Notes: a model not told the origin generated them from the sequence alone. A DNA stretch of 64,000 nt from Palsa-1439 sp050015495 (GCA_050015495.1 JBEKBH010000016.1:1-64000); one strand, 5' to 3'. Shown: positions 1 to 8,032, counted from the stretch's first letter. Made by a program: numbers and translations.

Positions 1-499
1 CTGTCGCCAAGCCGAGCGCCAATGCACAGGCCGCCACCACCCAGACGCTCACCTCGGAGAAATAGCGCCGCCACAACGCGCGCAGCAAGCCCACGCTGGC
101 CAGAATGCCGATGGCGCAGAAGATCGTCACGGCCAGTCGGTCAGACAGGTAGTGGCCGGTCAGCGCAACGAACGGCCAGAACAAGATCAACGCTGGCGTA
201 ACCCCGAAGTACAAGTACAGCCGGCCCTTGTAATAGCTCATGTCGCGCAACCCGTACGGCAGGTCCTGGTAGCGGCTACTCGCGTCCGGATCGTACGGGT
301 TGGCGAGGCGCGTGAGTCCGGTCGGCACCTCTTTTTTCAGGCTCAGGTGGCCACTGCGAAACCCCTGCGCCAGTAAATTGTAGTAACTCTCCGCCGGATT
401 CGAAATCAACGATTCCAACCGGGCCAACGGGGCGGTGTACGCGTATATCCCGATGACCAGCAGGCACACAGCGCCCAGTGATTTCCACGCGTTTGTCAT
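1..499 (-). CDS. Integral membrane protein, C-terminus beyond the window
   Basis: Reading the minus strand from an ATG at 499 gives 166 codons without a stop up to the window edge. The product begins with a short tail and a hydrophobic helix (roughly residues 6-24, containing GAVCLLVIGIYAY). A soluble stretch follows with the motif LPYGLRDMSYYKGRLYLYFG, then hydrophobic segments PALILFWPFVALTG, AVTIFCAIGILASVGLL and VWVVAACALALGLA. The pattern of one signal anchor, a periplasmic loop rich in aromatics and then clustered helices resembles the N-terminal part of polytopic GT-C-like or O-antigen-ligase-like membrane proteins, but I do not recognise the family. It has no close neighbour on the same strand in view. 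Confidence 0.7.
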   Translation of the reverse strand, partial: MTNAWKSLGAVCLLVIGIYAYTAPLARLESLISNPAESYYNLLAQGFRSGHLSLKKEVPTGLTRLANPYDPDASSRYQDLPYGLRDMSYYKGRLYLYFGVTPALILFWPFVALTGHYLSDRLAVTIFCAIGILASVGLLRALWRRYFSEVSVWVVAACALALGLAT

Positions 500-675
500 T
501 GTGCCGCACCGACCAGCCCCTCGTAAGGTTGTCGCAAAAACATCATCCGCGTGATGACATTTTATACACTTCTCGAGTCGAACACACGCGCATTGTCGTG
601 CGAAGAACCGTCAGGGCTTGCCCGCCCATTGCCGAAGCTCGACGACGAGGCAAAACCCCGTTCGCTGTTCTGTGG

Positions 676-704
676 TTGACAGCTACTCTGAAGCGGACAA
701 AAAT
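676..704 (+). promoter_or_regulatory. Candidate sigma-70 promoter before the Sel1-repeat gene
   Basis: TTGACA at 676-681 is followed after 17 bases by AAAAAT at 699-704. The -35 box is perfect and the -10 box is poor. It lies about 70 bases upstream of the GTG start at 775 and points at that gene. Confidence 0.35.
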
Positions 705-774
705 TGGCACCGTAGCGATAGCCGTGTTCCATTAGCGTACCGCGTTAGCACCTGACTCGTCATCCAGGTATGAC

Positions 775-1491
775 GTGAAGAAGAAGAATTCTGTGAACCC
801 AAAGAAATTAGCATTTGGTCTTGGCTTGTCACTGATGTTGGTTGCACAAGCACTCGACGGCCAACAAGGCGATGCCGACCGTGACCGACTGGCCGAACTC
901 ATCGCCAACGCGGAAACAGGTGATGCCAAAGTCCAGAATGAATTGGGCCTCCGCTACGCCAAGGGCCAGGGCATGACGACGAATGTGGCGGACGCGGTGA
1001 AGTGGTTTCGCAAGGCCGCCGACCAAAATCTCGACAAGGCTCAATTCAATCTGGGCGTCTCCTACGCCACTGGGCGGGGTGTGACGAAGGACGTGGCGGA
1101 GGCCGTGAGATGGTTTCGCAAAGCCGCCGACCAAAATCTCGCCACGGCGGAGTTCAATCTGGGCCTCTGCTATGAGGAAGGACAGGGCGTGGCCAAAGAT
1201 GAGGCAGAGGCAGTGGAGTGGTTTCGCAAAGCCGCCTGGCAGAATCTCGCCACAGCGCAATACCTGTTGGGCGACTGTTACGCCAAGGGCCGCGGCGTGA
1301 CGAAGGATCAGGCGGAGGCGGTGAAATGGATCGCGTTGGCGGCAGCGCAAGGCATGGCGGAGGCCAAGGCCGACATTCCCTGGATTGAACACAATGTGCC
1401 CGAGGAGCAAGTAGCGGAGGGCAGACGGCGGGCGATTGCCTGGCTCGAAAGGTGGAAGGGGGCGTCCACCGCCGGTGCCTTCCAACCTTGA
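775..1491 (+). CDS. Secreted Sel1-repeat (SLR) protein
   Basis: The 238-residue product starts at a GTG and opens with a lysine-rich n-region and a hydrophobic core (LAFGLGLSLMLVAQAL), a likely signal peptide. Residues about 40-200 hold four to five Sel1-like repeats of 36 residues with the consensus AEAVxWFRKAADQNLAxAQF NLGxCYxxGxGVxKD. Such alpha/alpha solenoids act as protein-protein scaffolds, often at the cell envelope. The repeats are very similar to each other, which suggests recent internal duplication. The C-terminal 35 residues form a charged amphipathic tail. Base composition is closer to the host genes than to the AT-rich block that follows, so it may lie just outside the island. 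Confidence 0.85.
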   Translation: MKKKNSVNPKKLAFGLGLSLMLVAQALDGQQGDADRDRLAELIANAETGDAKVQNELGLRYAKGQGMTTNVADAVKWFRKAADQNLDKAQFNLGVSYATGRGVTKDVAEAVRWFRKAADQNLATAEFNLGLCYEEGQGVAKDEAEAVEWFRKAAWQNLATAQYLLGDCYAKGRGVTKDQAEAVKWIALAAAQGMAEAKADIPWIEHNVPEEQVAEGRRRAIAWLERWKGASTAGAFQP

Positions 1492-1732
1492 CTCATTTCC
1501 CGCCGCCCTTGGCTCTACCCGACATTTGTGGCGGACGCAACCTGCATGCGGAACAACGTCGGCAGGGAAATTGGCTCCCCGCAATACTTGAAAGAGAGAA
1601 CTTTTCGGGTTGGATTTGAATTGGGACAGTACAGGGCAAGTGAAAAAGCTCTGAATCCAGCCTCGCGAACGGCAACGCACTAGGCGTCAAAATCGGTTGA
1701 CGGCGGACGGACGCTGTAGTTCTCTTCCCTCT

Positions 1733-2356
1733 ATGCACCTAAAGAGAGAAGAGGTGGAGAAGCTTTTTAAGGAACTGGAGCACGCGCGGACTCTCGACAT
1801 TAACCAAAAGGCCGATTTTCTCCTAGACCTCGAAAAGCAAGACGACTGGTCATTTGTTATTAAGGCGCACGCCTTATTGGAGGCGGCCATTTCGCAGATG
1901 ATTTTCGACTCCCTCGGTGAGACTCGACTACAGGGATTTGTTCAACATCTGCCGCTTATCGGACGCACGAGTAAACTTGCCGTCGCCGAGCAACTGGGAT
2001 TGTTGAGCGATGAGCAGAGGGGATTTATTCGCCGATTCTCTGAACTTCGCAACAGTCTCGTTCACAATTTCGACAAGCTCGATTTTTCGTTTCAAAAGTA
2101 TTGCGCGGCTCTCGATGAAAGCGAATACAAGAACTGGCTAAAATCAATAGCTTGGGCATCCAAGGAATGGAAACTAAACGACGCTCTATGGGAATACACT
2201 ACCGAGAAATTTCCGAAGGTAGCAGTGCGTTTGGCGGTGTACGTCGTACTGGTTGACTGCTCTACTCAATCCACAAAGGCTCGCGGCAAGAGAAAACTAC
2301 AGGAACTCAGCGACAAGTCTCTTCGTGAATCCGCAAAGAGGGCCACAGGGAACTAA
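1733..2356 (+). CDS. HEPN-like protein (Rx4H motif), unknown function
   Basis: The product is a 207-residue, mostly helical protein. Around residue 115 it carries RRFSELRNSLVHNFDKL, in which R-NSLV-H matches the Rx4-6H motif of HEPN domains; many such proteins are ribonuclease toxins or parts of defence systems. An upstream region WSFVIKAHALLEAAISQMI also fits the first HEPN helices. The ATG at 1733 (MHLKREEVEKL) is preferred over an in-frame TTG at 1697 because the extra residues look non-coding. It is followed in the same direction by the TIR gene, 268 bases away. The RNase activity is inferred from the motif only; some HEPN-like proteins with this short motif are structural. Confidence 0.7.
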   Translation: MHLKREEVEKLFKELEHARTLDINQKADFLLDLEKQDDWSFVIKAHALLEAAISQMIFDSLGETRLQGFVQHLPLIGRTSKLAVAEQLGLLSDEQRGFIRRFSELRNSLVHNFDKLDFSFQKYCAALDESEYKNWLKSIAWASKEWKLNDALWEYTTEKFPKVAVRLAVYVVLVDCSTQSTKARGKRKLQELSDKSLRESAKRATGN

Positions 2357-2624
2357 ACTAGCTGCTCTTATGGATAGCGAGGCGGTGCACTCGTCGCCCA
2401 TTCATTGGCGGGCATCGGCGCCGAATCGGTGAGCAACTTTCTTCAAGTCAGTGGCGAGAGTGTAGCGACCGCACATGCTGGAATCTTCGCGCAGGAACCG
2501 GCACTCCGCAAGAGTGAATCAGCGCAATGACCGGGATGCCGTTTGCGCTTCCACACCCCTTCACAAAGAGCCGCACTGCCAAGCTTGCAACATTCTTGGA
2601 AAGCGATAACATCGCTCTCGCGTT

Positions 2625-3584
2625 ATGCCTGCATCGAACGAAAACACTATCCCGCACGGGCTGAAGTACACAGGCTTTTTCGGGACATTTGATCTCGATA
2701 GGATAGTCAGCGAAGTTCAATCTTTTGCTGCGAACACGAAGGAGCATTTTTCCGTAACTGGCGGCACAAGAATTCGTTTCTGGTGCGAGATGTCTACAGA
2801 CGATGCCACTATTAAGCCTGACGGATACTACGAACCTGCGCTGCAAAGCTTTCTGCTCGACTTGAGGGCGCGCAAGTGGAAGCGGGCAAAAATAAACATC
2901 GAACACGGCATTCAAACGGTGAGTGGCTTGGAACTAATGGGGGCATACCGAGAAGAGTTTTTCCAAATCTCAATCGACCGCGAAGAACGCAGATGCGAGA
3001 TTCAGTGTAGGTTGCGTGAGCGGCCATTGACTGAGGCATTTGTAAATCAGTTGATTCAAAACCTTGGGCTTTCAAGTGAACCCAAGAGTGTTGCTCGCGA
3101 CATTCCGAAACCAAGATCGCCCGTGGGCGATTCGACTGAAAGAACAGACGTTTTCATCAGCTACAGCCACAAGGATAACAAACGCTGGCATGAGGAACTG
3201 AAAAAGCACCTCAAGCCATACGTGCGGGTCGGTTCCATCAGAGCGTGGTCAGACGAGCAAATCCAGCCGGGCTCTAAGTGGTTTGCGGAAATCCAAAGAG
3301 CATTGTCCCGAACGAAAGTGGCTGTGCTACTGGTCACGCCCGACTTCATCGACTCGGATTTCATCCATGAACACGAGGTCACTCCACTTCTAAAGGCGGC
3401 AGAGGATGAGGGCGTTTATATCCTCTGGATTCCGGTGTACGGAAGTGCCTACATGGTGACTCCGCTGAAGGACTATCAAGCTCTATCCGATCCGACAAAA
3501 CCCCTTGCTGAAATGAAGGCGGAACGTCAAAAAGCTTGGGTCGATATCTGCCAAAAAATCAATCAGATTGCAAACCTTCGGTAG
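2625..3584 (+). CDS. TIR-domain protein with an unrecognised N-terminal domain
   Basis: The 319-residue protein ends in a TIR domain (about 173-285): strand A TDVFISYSHKDNKRW, a BB-loop region IRAWSDEQIQPGS, helix KWFAEIQRAL and strand VAVLLVTPDFIDSDF. Glu222 in the WFAEI helix is at the position of the catalytic Glu of NAD-cleaving TIR domains, so an NADase role is possible. Residues 1-150 form a separate alpha/beta domain (FFGTFDLDRIVSEVQSF, then alternating strands and basic helices) that I cannot assign; it might be the sensor part. A proline/serine linker (about 155-172) joins the two. Its place beside a HEPN-like gene in an island suggests defence, but no cyclase or Argonaute partner is present. 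A signalling role is also open. Confidence 0.85.
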   Translation: MPASNENTIPHGLKYTGFFGTFDLDRIVSEVQSFAANTKEHFSVTGGTRIRFWCEMSTDDATIKPDGYYEPALQSFLLDLRARKWKRAKINIEHGIQTVSGLELMGAYREEFFQISIDREERRCEIQCRLRERPLTEAFVNQLIQNLGLSSEPKSVARDIPKPRSPVGDSTERTDVFISYSHKDNKRWHEELKKHLKPYVRVGSIRAWSDEQIQPGSKWFAEIQRALSRTKVAVLLVTPDFIDSDFIHEHEVTPLLKAAEDEGVYILWIPVYGSAYMVTPLKDYQALSDPTKPLAEMKAERQKAWVDICQKINQIANLR

Positions 3585-3612
3585 CGGCAGAGACACCCCT
3601 GTAAGGCGGTGG

Positions 3613-3900
3613 TCATCGGTGAGAAGCCCCACGTTTTGTCGTGGCGGACGCGCTACGCTTGCCCAACGCTTTCTTGAGCCGCACCAGTTGCGCCCGCTTT
3701 ACAGCAACAGAGTTTCGAGAGGATGAAACCAGCTTCGCGCCTACTTGGACGTACAAGCCCTTGACGACGCGGTATGGAATGCAGTTGGCCTCACAGATGT
3801 TGGAGAGGTTCACGCCTTCGGCGTGGACAAGAACCATTCCGCCTGCCCGCATTCGGAGAAACTGAGAAGCGCGGAGAGCCTGCTTGCCGTAAACCTTCAC
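3613..3900 (-). CDS. Small basic hypothetical protein
   Basis: A GTG-started frame of 95 codons lies between the convergent TIR gene and the HAF-repeat gene, on the same strand as the latter. The sequence is hydrophobic in the middle (MRAGGMVLVHAEGVNLSN) and strongly basic at the end (VKRAQLVRLKKALGKRSAS). I do not recognise it and see no good ribosome binding site. It could be a real small protein of the island or a chance frame. Confidence 0.35.
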   Translation of the reverse strand: MKVYGKQALRASQFLRMRAGGMVLVHAEGVNLSNICEANCIPYRVVKGLYVQVGAKLVSSSRNSVAVKRAQLVRLKKALGKRSASATTKRGASHR

Positions 3901-3972
3901 GAGCGAATTGTATTCGCCCGCTTCGCGTAGGTCAAGCGGGCCGCAAGTTGGAACCGGCGAAAACCGTTCGGC

Positions 3973-5667
3973 TCACTGCTTCACAATATGTATTCGCACT
4001 TTGCTTCCGTGGCTGTCTATACCGCTAAGGCTGATTGACTGTTTTGTGGAAGAGAACTTGCCGGACAGCGAGCGCACAATTTGGCCGCTTGCGTCGTAAT
4101 CGGCCACAATGAGAGCATTCACCGCGTCTTTCGCAGTGACAATGAATTCACCACTTAACGTGTACCCGGATCCAGACCCAGCGACATCGAACATGCCCGT
4201 CGAACACGTCGAGGAAATGGTGTATTTCTCAGCCAGTTTGCTCTTAGCCTGAATCACAGTGCCAGTCCATTGGCCGCTTAAATCCGGCGGAGCGAGCGCG
4301 GGCGCACCGCTCAGGCGCAGTACGCCTGTTTTCATGTTTCCAGTTGCGCGCGCCGACAAGCTCGTACTCCCTCGCACGCTGCCGGAAAGCGTGGCCGAAA
4401 AGACATTGCTGCCATTCGCGCTCTCGTCAAAATTTCCTTCAAGTTTGCCCTTGGCATTGGTGACATTCCAAGCACCGGAAAACGTCAGCAGATTCGTCCT
4501 TCCCAAAGTAATTCCGTAGCCGCTGAAAGAGCAGTTGCCGTCAAAATTCAGATAGGCGATGCCCTTATCGCCACCGCCAATTGTCACCGCCCACGTCCCC
4601 AAAGACTGACAAGAATTCGTCGAAATGTTTGCTATCTGTGCGATCCATGCTTCGGTTTGTCCGTTTGAATTGATTCCTGTCCCCACAATAAATTGGCCGT
4701 TCGACGAAACTCCTGTCGCGGATTGCAATTTCCAGCCTGTCAACGTGAGGCCGTTCTCATTGGTCAACACGCTTTGCAAATTCTGCATACCATGAGCAGC
4801 ATCCCATATAAAAGCTACAGACACCGATCCTGTTGAAGCACTGCCAACCACAACCGAACCGTCTGCGGACACAGCGTTGGCGGATGTAAAACTTGTACCT
4901 GGCAGATAACCAAGACCGATCATCCCATTGCAATTGTCCTCCCACCGGAACGCCTGAGTGCCGGAGTATCCCACGATTGCGGTCCCGTCCAGTGACACGG
5001 CCAAAGCCTCGCTGTTACTCGTTGCTGGCAGATACCCAAGGCCGACTAGTCCGGTGCCAGTTGTCCAGCGAAATGCCTGCATATCGGAGGCATCGTATCC
5101 AACCACAACCGATCCGTCACTAGATACGCTGTACGCCACACCCGTACAAAGGCTGACCGTCCCACCGCTGCTTGTCCACTGAAACGCCAGTCCCCCGCTT
5201 TGCCCTACGACTACCGACCCCGTGCCCGACACGCCGTAGGCCCAACTGTTGTTTCCAGACAAACCCAAGCTGTCCACTACACAGCAGCTTTGGGCTTCAA
5301 ATGCAAAATTCCCTTGAACCGATCTTGCCTGTAGAGAGAATTCTCCTGCCAAGGTGGAGCCGTCAGCAGACACGCCAGAGGCTCCCCCATCAAAGTCATA
5401 GTAAGTGCCTTCATAATAAACTTGGGAGAAGCAGACACTCCCGTTCTCGTTCGTCCACTTACATGCCTCGCCATTAGCGTTTACCGCAACAACCGATCCG
5501 TCCGCCGATACTCCGACGGCGGCGCTTGGAAGGCCAAAACTTTGAAAACTCGCGGTCTGCGCTTTAGTTTCCGTGCATAATAGACAAACCATAAGGAGCG
5601 CGTGCAATCGTCTCTGACGCAACACCGGCCATCCAGCAACAGATTCAACATGCGTTCTTGCAGTCAT
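3973..5667 (-). CDS. Secreted HAF-repeat protein
   Basis: The 564-residue product has a signal peptide (LLMVCLLCTETKAQTA). Residues 40-345 contain seven or so repeats of the HAF type (GLGYLPGTS...ANAVSADGSVVVGS...AFxW), which build extracellular propeller-like or solenoid folds. The C-terminal third is a different beta-rich region with a repeated pattern of the form LSGxWTGT / FSGAWNVT. The start is supported by AGAAAGGAA six bases upstream of the ATG. The gene begins 15 bases after the stop of the nuclease-like gene, so the two are probably co-transcribed. A secreted adhesin-like protein behind a cytoplasmic nuclease is an odd pairing. Function unknown. Confidence 0.8.
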   Translation of the reverse strand: MTARTHVESVAGWPVLRQRRLHALLMVCLLCTETKAQTASFQSFGLPSAAVGVSADGSVVAVNANGEACKWTNENGSVCFSQVYYEGTYYDFDGGASGVSADGSTLAGEFSLQARSVQGNFAFEAQSCCVVDSLGLSGNNSWAYGVSGTGSVVVGQSGGLAFQWTSSGGTVSLCTGVAYSVSSDGSVVVGYDASDMQAFRWTTGTGLVGLGYLPATSNSEALAVSLDGTAIVGYSGTQAFRWEDNCNGMIGLGYLPGTSFTSANAVSADGSVVVGSASTGSVSVAFIWDAAHGMQNLQSVLTNENGLTLTGWKLQSATGVSSNGQFIVGTGINSNGQTEAWIAQIANISTNSCQSLGTWAVTIGGGDKGIAYLNFDGNCSFSGYGITLGRTNLLTFSGAWNVTNAKGKLEGNFDESANGSNVFSATLSGSVRGSTSLSARATGNMKTGVLRLSGAPALAPPDLSGQWTGTVIQAKSKLAEKYTISSTCSTGMFDVAGSGSGYTLSGEFIVTAKDAVNALIVADYDASGQIVRSLSGKFSSTKQSISLSGIDSHGSKVRIHIVKQ

Positions 5668-5682
5668 TGCGGTGGTTCCTTT

Positions 5683-6684
5683 CTAGCTTTCTGAAATCGC
5701 CGGAAGTAGCAGTCGCTCAACTTTGTGCTTCTCAAGGGCCAGAGGTTTTTCGCCTTTCAATACTCGATTCACGTTCGACTGGATGGCGACAATATCCCAT
5801 CGAATGTTTTGGTAGATGGCGCAACGCTCCCGCCAAATGTGGACGTGGTCTTTGACCTCTTTGTCAAGGAGCCTCTGCGCTTTTTCTGATCCCTGAATTA
5901 CCTCCTCAAGTGGCACTCTGCACGTAGGGCTGGTGATAAAACTGAGCATCTGTGTAGCAACGCGATTCTTCTGCTCGTTGTCCAACTTGGCCTTTGCCAT
6001 TTCAATCAGGTGTGCGCGACACAGATGCGCGAGCGGAACAACTCCACTAGGCGCGACAATCAAAACATTGTCCACCCTCGCCAGTCCCGCAAACCCCTTT
6101 CTAGTTCCTGTTGTGACCAGAATCGCGAAATGCGCTTCACGAGTCCTCTTGGCTTGAGCGGCTTGTGAAATGTGAGCGACTTTAATCCTTGGTGTTTGTT
6201 TACATTCGTAAATGATGACTCCCGCAATTTGCTTTCCGAACATCACGAAATGCAGAATGTCGCCGCCTTTGCCCTCATCCGTGATTCGGTCTTCGGGAAA
6301 CTCCCTCTGGAGCCGCTTCCAAAGGTTTTCCTCAAACTCTAAACCCTCTGTCTGTGGCGTTGTTCCCCTTTCGAGCTGCTTGATTCTGGTGTTCGCCAAT
6401 TCGAGCTTTTTTCTCAACCCCAAAGTGAGTCGTTCCTGCCGCTGCTTCTCAGAGCGAGCACCCTGAATTGCACCCTCAGAACGGGCTGACTTGATTTTCT
6501 GCCTAGAGTCCTTGAGCCTTTCTTTCAGCTTGGATTCAGCTTGCTGCGCTTCGCGCAACTGGCTTTGAATCTTTTCGAGGCCAGCTTTTTGAGCTTTCTC
6601 CTTTTCCTGTTGAATATGCAGCACGGCCTCATACTTGTCCTTTGGAAGCTTGCTCCCACAGAGAGGGCATTTGTAGTTTTTCAC
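5683..6684 (-). CDS. DUF2130-like protein: zinc finger, coiled coil, PD-(D/E)XK nuclease fold
   Basis: From a GTG at 6684 the product is 333 residues. It starts with a CPLCGSKLP zinc knuckle, continues through a long charged coiled coil (about residues 20-120, rich in E, K, Q and R) and reaches a restriction-endonuclease-like core: EENLWKRLQREFPED, GGDILHFV, then VIIYECKQTP. GGDI plus ECK fits the D...(E)xK active site of PD-(D/E)XK enzymes. This order is that of the DUF2130 family. A longer frame to a GTG at 6759 exists, but it has no ribosome binding site. The GTG at 6684 overlaps the stop of a 15-codon reading frame with a strong Shine-Dalgarno (see that entry). The function of the family is not established; DNA cleavage in defence is a reasonable guess. 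Confidence 0.75.
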   Translation of the reverse strand: MKNYKCPLCGSKLPKDKYEAVLHIQQEKEKAQKAGLEKIQSQLREAQQAESKLKERLKDSRQKIKSARSEGAIQGARSEKQRQERLTLGLRKKLELANTRIKQLERGTTPQTEGLEFEENLWKRLQREFPEDRITDEGKGGDILHFVMFGKQIAGVIIYECKQTPRIKVAHISQAAQAKRTREAHFAILVTTGTRKGFAGLARVDNVLIVAPSGVVPLAHLCRAHLIEMAKAKLDNEQKNRVATQMLSFITSPTCRVPLEEVIQGSEKAQRLLDKEVKDHVHIWRERCAIYQNIRWDIVAIQSNVNRVLKGEKPLALEKHKVERLLLPAISES

Positions 6685-6728
6685 GCGCCGCACCCCAACA
6701 CATGATTTGTGTTCAGAGCGATCTTCAT
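6681..6728 (-). CDS. Possible 15-codon leader peptide coupled to the nuclease gene
   Basis: An ATG at 6728 sits seven bases after GGAAAGGA and encodes MKIALNTNHVLGCGA before a TGA that overlaps the GTG start of the nuclease gene as GTGA. The same GGAAAGGAACC-type ribosome binding site is used by the next gene of the operon at 5667. This looks like a leader that couples translation, but so short a frame could be chance. Confidence 0.35.
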   Translation of the reverse strand: MKIALNTNHVLGCGA

Positions 6729-6792
6729 GGCTGGTTCCTTTCCAGCGGAACTCCGCCACGGAAACAAAAGGGGCGCGAACTCAACGCACCCC

Positions 6793-6899
6793 CAGTAGAG
6801 GCACCGCTAAGCGCCCGTCGAGAGAATGCGCCAAGCCGCGCCCGTTGGGGCGCGTGCTCGGTTGGTCTCTCGACATCGAAAATTAGCGGTTTTCTACTG
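6793..6899. other. Strongly self-complementary 107-nt element (possible structured RNA)
   Basis: Four nested perfect stems can be drawn. 6793-6799 (CAGTAGA) pairs with 6893-6899. 6804-6810 (CCGCTAA) pairs with 6883-6889. 6817-6825 (GTCGAGAGA) pairs with 6866-6874. 6837-6843 (CGCGCCC) pairs with 6848-6854 around a GTTG loop. The element sits between the zinc-ribbon gene and the leader of the nuclease operon. It might be a small RNA, a structured leader of the operon, or a DNA cruciform. No U-tract follows, so a terminator is unlikely. Confidence 0.55.
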
Positions 6900-7023
6900 A
6901 GACCGTAGCCGTAGCTACGCTAAATAGTTTTTAGATTTCTCTATGCGATAGTTCTTCTCCAAGTTGCCGCCAGTTTATGACGCCGCCTAGATAAAGGCAA
7001 GGCGGTGCTTTTGCGATTCGAGT

Positions 7024-7422
7024 TTATTCGGTGCTCAAAAACACTTGCAGTCGTGTTTCGATTTCCGCGATTTCTTTTTTGATCGCCTTTTCCGCCAGCG
7101 CCATGCTGCCATCTCCCGTGAGAAATTCCATGAAACCCTGTCTGTTTTGAACTTCCACCAATTTTGCCTTTAACTCTGCAAGTTGGTTTATCTGCCCGAG
7201 TAAATTGGCGACTCCCCCCTGTGCATTAGAAAAATCTACCGTCAAGCCGCTGACAGATTGCAACAATTTATCGAGCCGAGCAATTCCACCTTCGCGGCGG
7301 ATGAAAACCTGTACGCCGCACGGATCGCAAATGAAGTAGGGCTTGCGGCGCTTGGATGTCCTTACCTCAAGCCCGTTGCCACACAAGAAACATGGAATCA
7401 GTCTCCCGGAATAATTTTTCAT
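7024..7422 (-). CDS. Zinc-ribbon protein of the island, unknown function
   Basis: The 132-residue protein begins with a four-cysteine ribbon (PCFLCGNGL at residues 10-18 and FICDPCGVQVF at 30-40), followed by IRREGGIARLDKLL. The remaining 80 residues are helical, with the coiled-coil-like segment LGQINQLAELKAKLVEVQNR. I do not recognise the family. It may bind nucleic acid or act as an adaptor. A perfect 10-bp inverted repeat lies 12 bases before its ATG. Confidence 0.65.
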   Translation of the reverse strand: MKNYSGRLIPCFLCGNGLEVRTSKRRKPYFICDPCGVQVFIRREGGIARLDKLLQSVSGLTVDFSNAQGGVANLLGQINQLAELKAKLVEVQNRQGFMEFLTGDGSMALAEKAIKKEIAEIETRLQVFLSTE

Positions 7423-7433
7423 GCTGATGTTCT

Positions 7434-7454
7434 AACGTTACGTTACGTAACGTT
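7434..7454. promoter_or_regulatory. Perfect 10-1-10 inverted repeat before the zinc-ribbon gene
   Basis: The arm AACGTTACGT at 7434-7443 is repeated as its exact reverse complement at 7445-7454, with one base between. The sequence is itself built from ACGT units. Position and symmetry fit an operator bound by a dimeric regulator, for instance one of the two HTH proteins encoded next door. Confidence 0.5.
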
Positions 7455-7685
7455 GGCGGTTTCGGCGCGACCTCGCCCAAGGGCTTGCGGTTGTGGGCTT
7501 GGTCTTTTTACGGTCAAAGCGTGGCTCACCCATGATTTACCCTCTCTTGCTGTGTGTGATCTGTGTCCTCACCCGTTCCGGCGACTGAGCGAGAGAGAAC
7601 GACCTGCCGGGCGATGAGCCGAGCCAGTAGCCGTAAAGCTCCCGATTCTTGCGGCGACGGTGTGACCGGGTTGACGGCAACTCGC

Positions 7686-7910
7686 TCACCTGTCTTGGAT
7701 GATTGAGAAAACGTCCTCAAACTGTACCCCATTCAGGGCTGCGAGAATCTTTGCCCTTGTCGCGGGCGACACGTTTCGATCCCCGCGAATCAGTTGGGAT
7801 ACGTGACCGCTTTTCAGGCCCGCCCCGCGAGCCAAGCCGTTCTGCGACATATTCCGAACGGCAAGCAATCGCAGGAATGCCTTGCGTTTGATTTTGACCT
7901 TAACTGCCAT
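7686..7910 (-). CDS. Small XRE/Cro-type HTH regulator
   Basis: The ATG at 7910 follows CAGGAGA at normal spacing and gives 74 residues; an in-frame ATG at 8012 would add a doubtful cysteine-rich extension. The protein is a single HTH_3 domain: FLRLLAVRNMSQNGLARGAG LKSGHVSQLIRGDRNVSPAT RAKILAALNG. It is divergent from the second HTH gene at 8033, and the 122 bases between them hold repeated ATTGTG motifs. That is the layout of a self-regulated genetic switch controlling the recombinase operon. Confidence 0.75.
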   Translation of the reverse strand: MAVKVKIKRKAFLRLLAVRNMSQNGLARGAGLKSGHVSQLIRGDRNVSPATRAKILAALNGVQFEDVFSIIQDR

Positions 7911-7977
7911 AAATTGTGTTCTCCTGTTAGCATATTGTTCATGGAAGCGTACAGCTAGGGAGCACTCGCAGTCAATT

Positions 7978-8009
7978 ACATTGTGCTTGCAGGAATTAAC
8001 ACATTGTGC
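7978..8009. promoter_or_regulatory. Direct repeats in the divergent HTH intergenic region
   Basis: ACATTGTGC occurs at 7978-7986 and again at 8001-8009, 23 bases apart, and a related AATTGTG lies at 7912-7918. Two helical turns of spacing between identical half-sites fit binding by an HTH protein. Which of the two divergent regulators binds is unknown. Confidence 0.35.
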
Positions 8010-8032
8010 CATGATGGAAGAGAGGTGAGACT

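Noticed and set aside
1571..1578. TTGGCTCC as a left attachment site matching the tRNA-Asn 3' end
   Set aside because: Only eight bases match 10592-10599; a match of that length is likely by chance in 9 kb.
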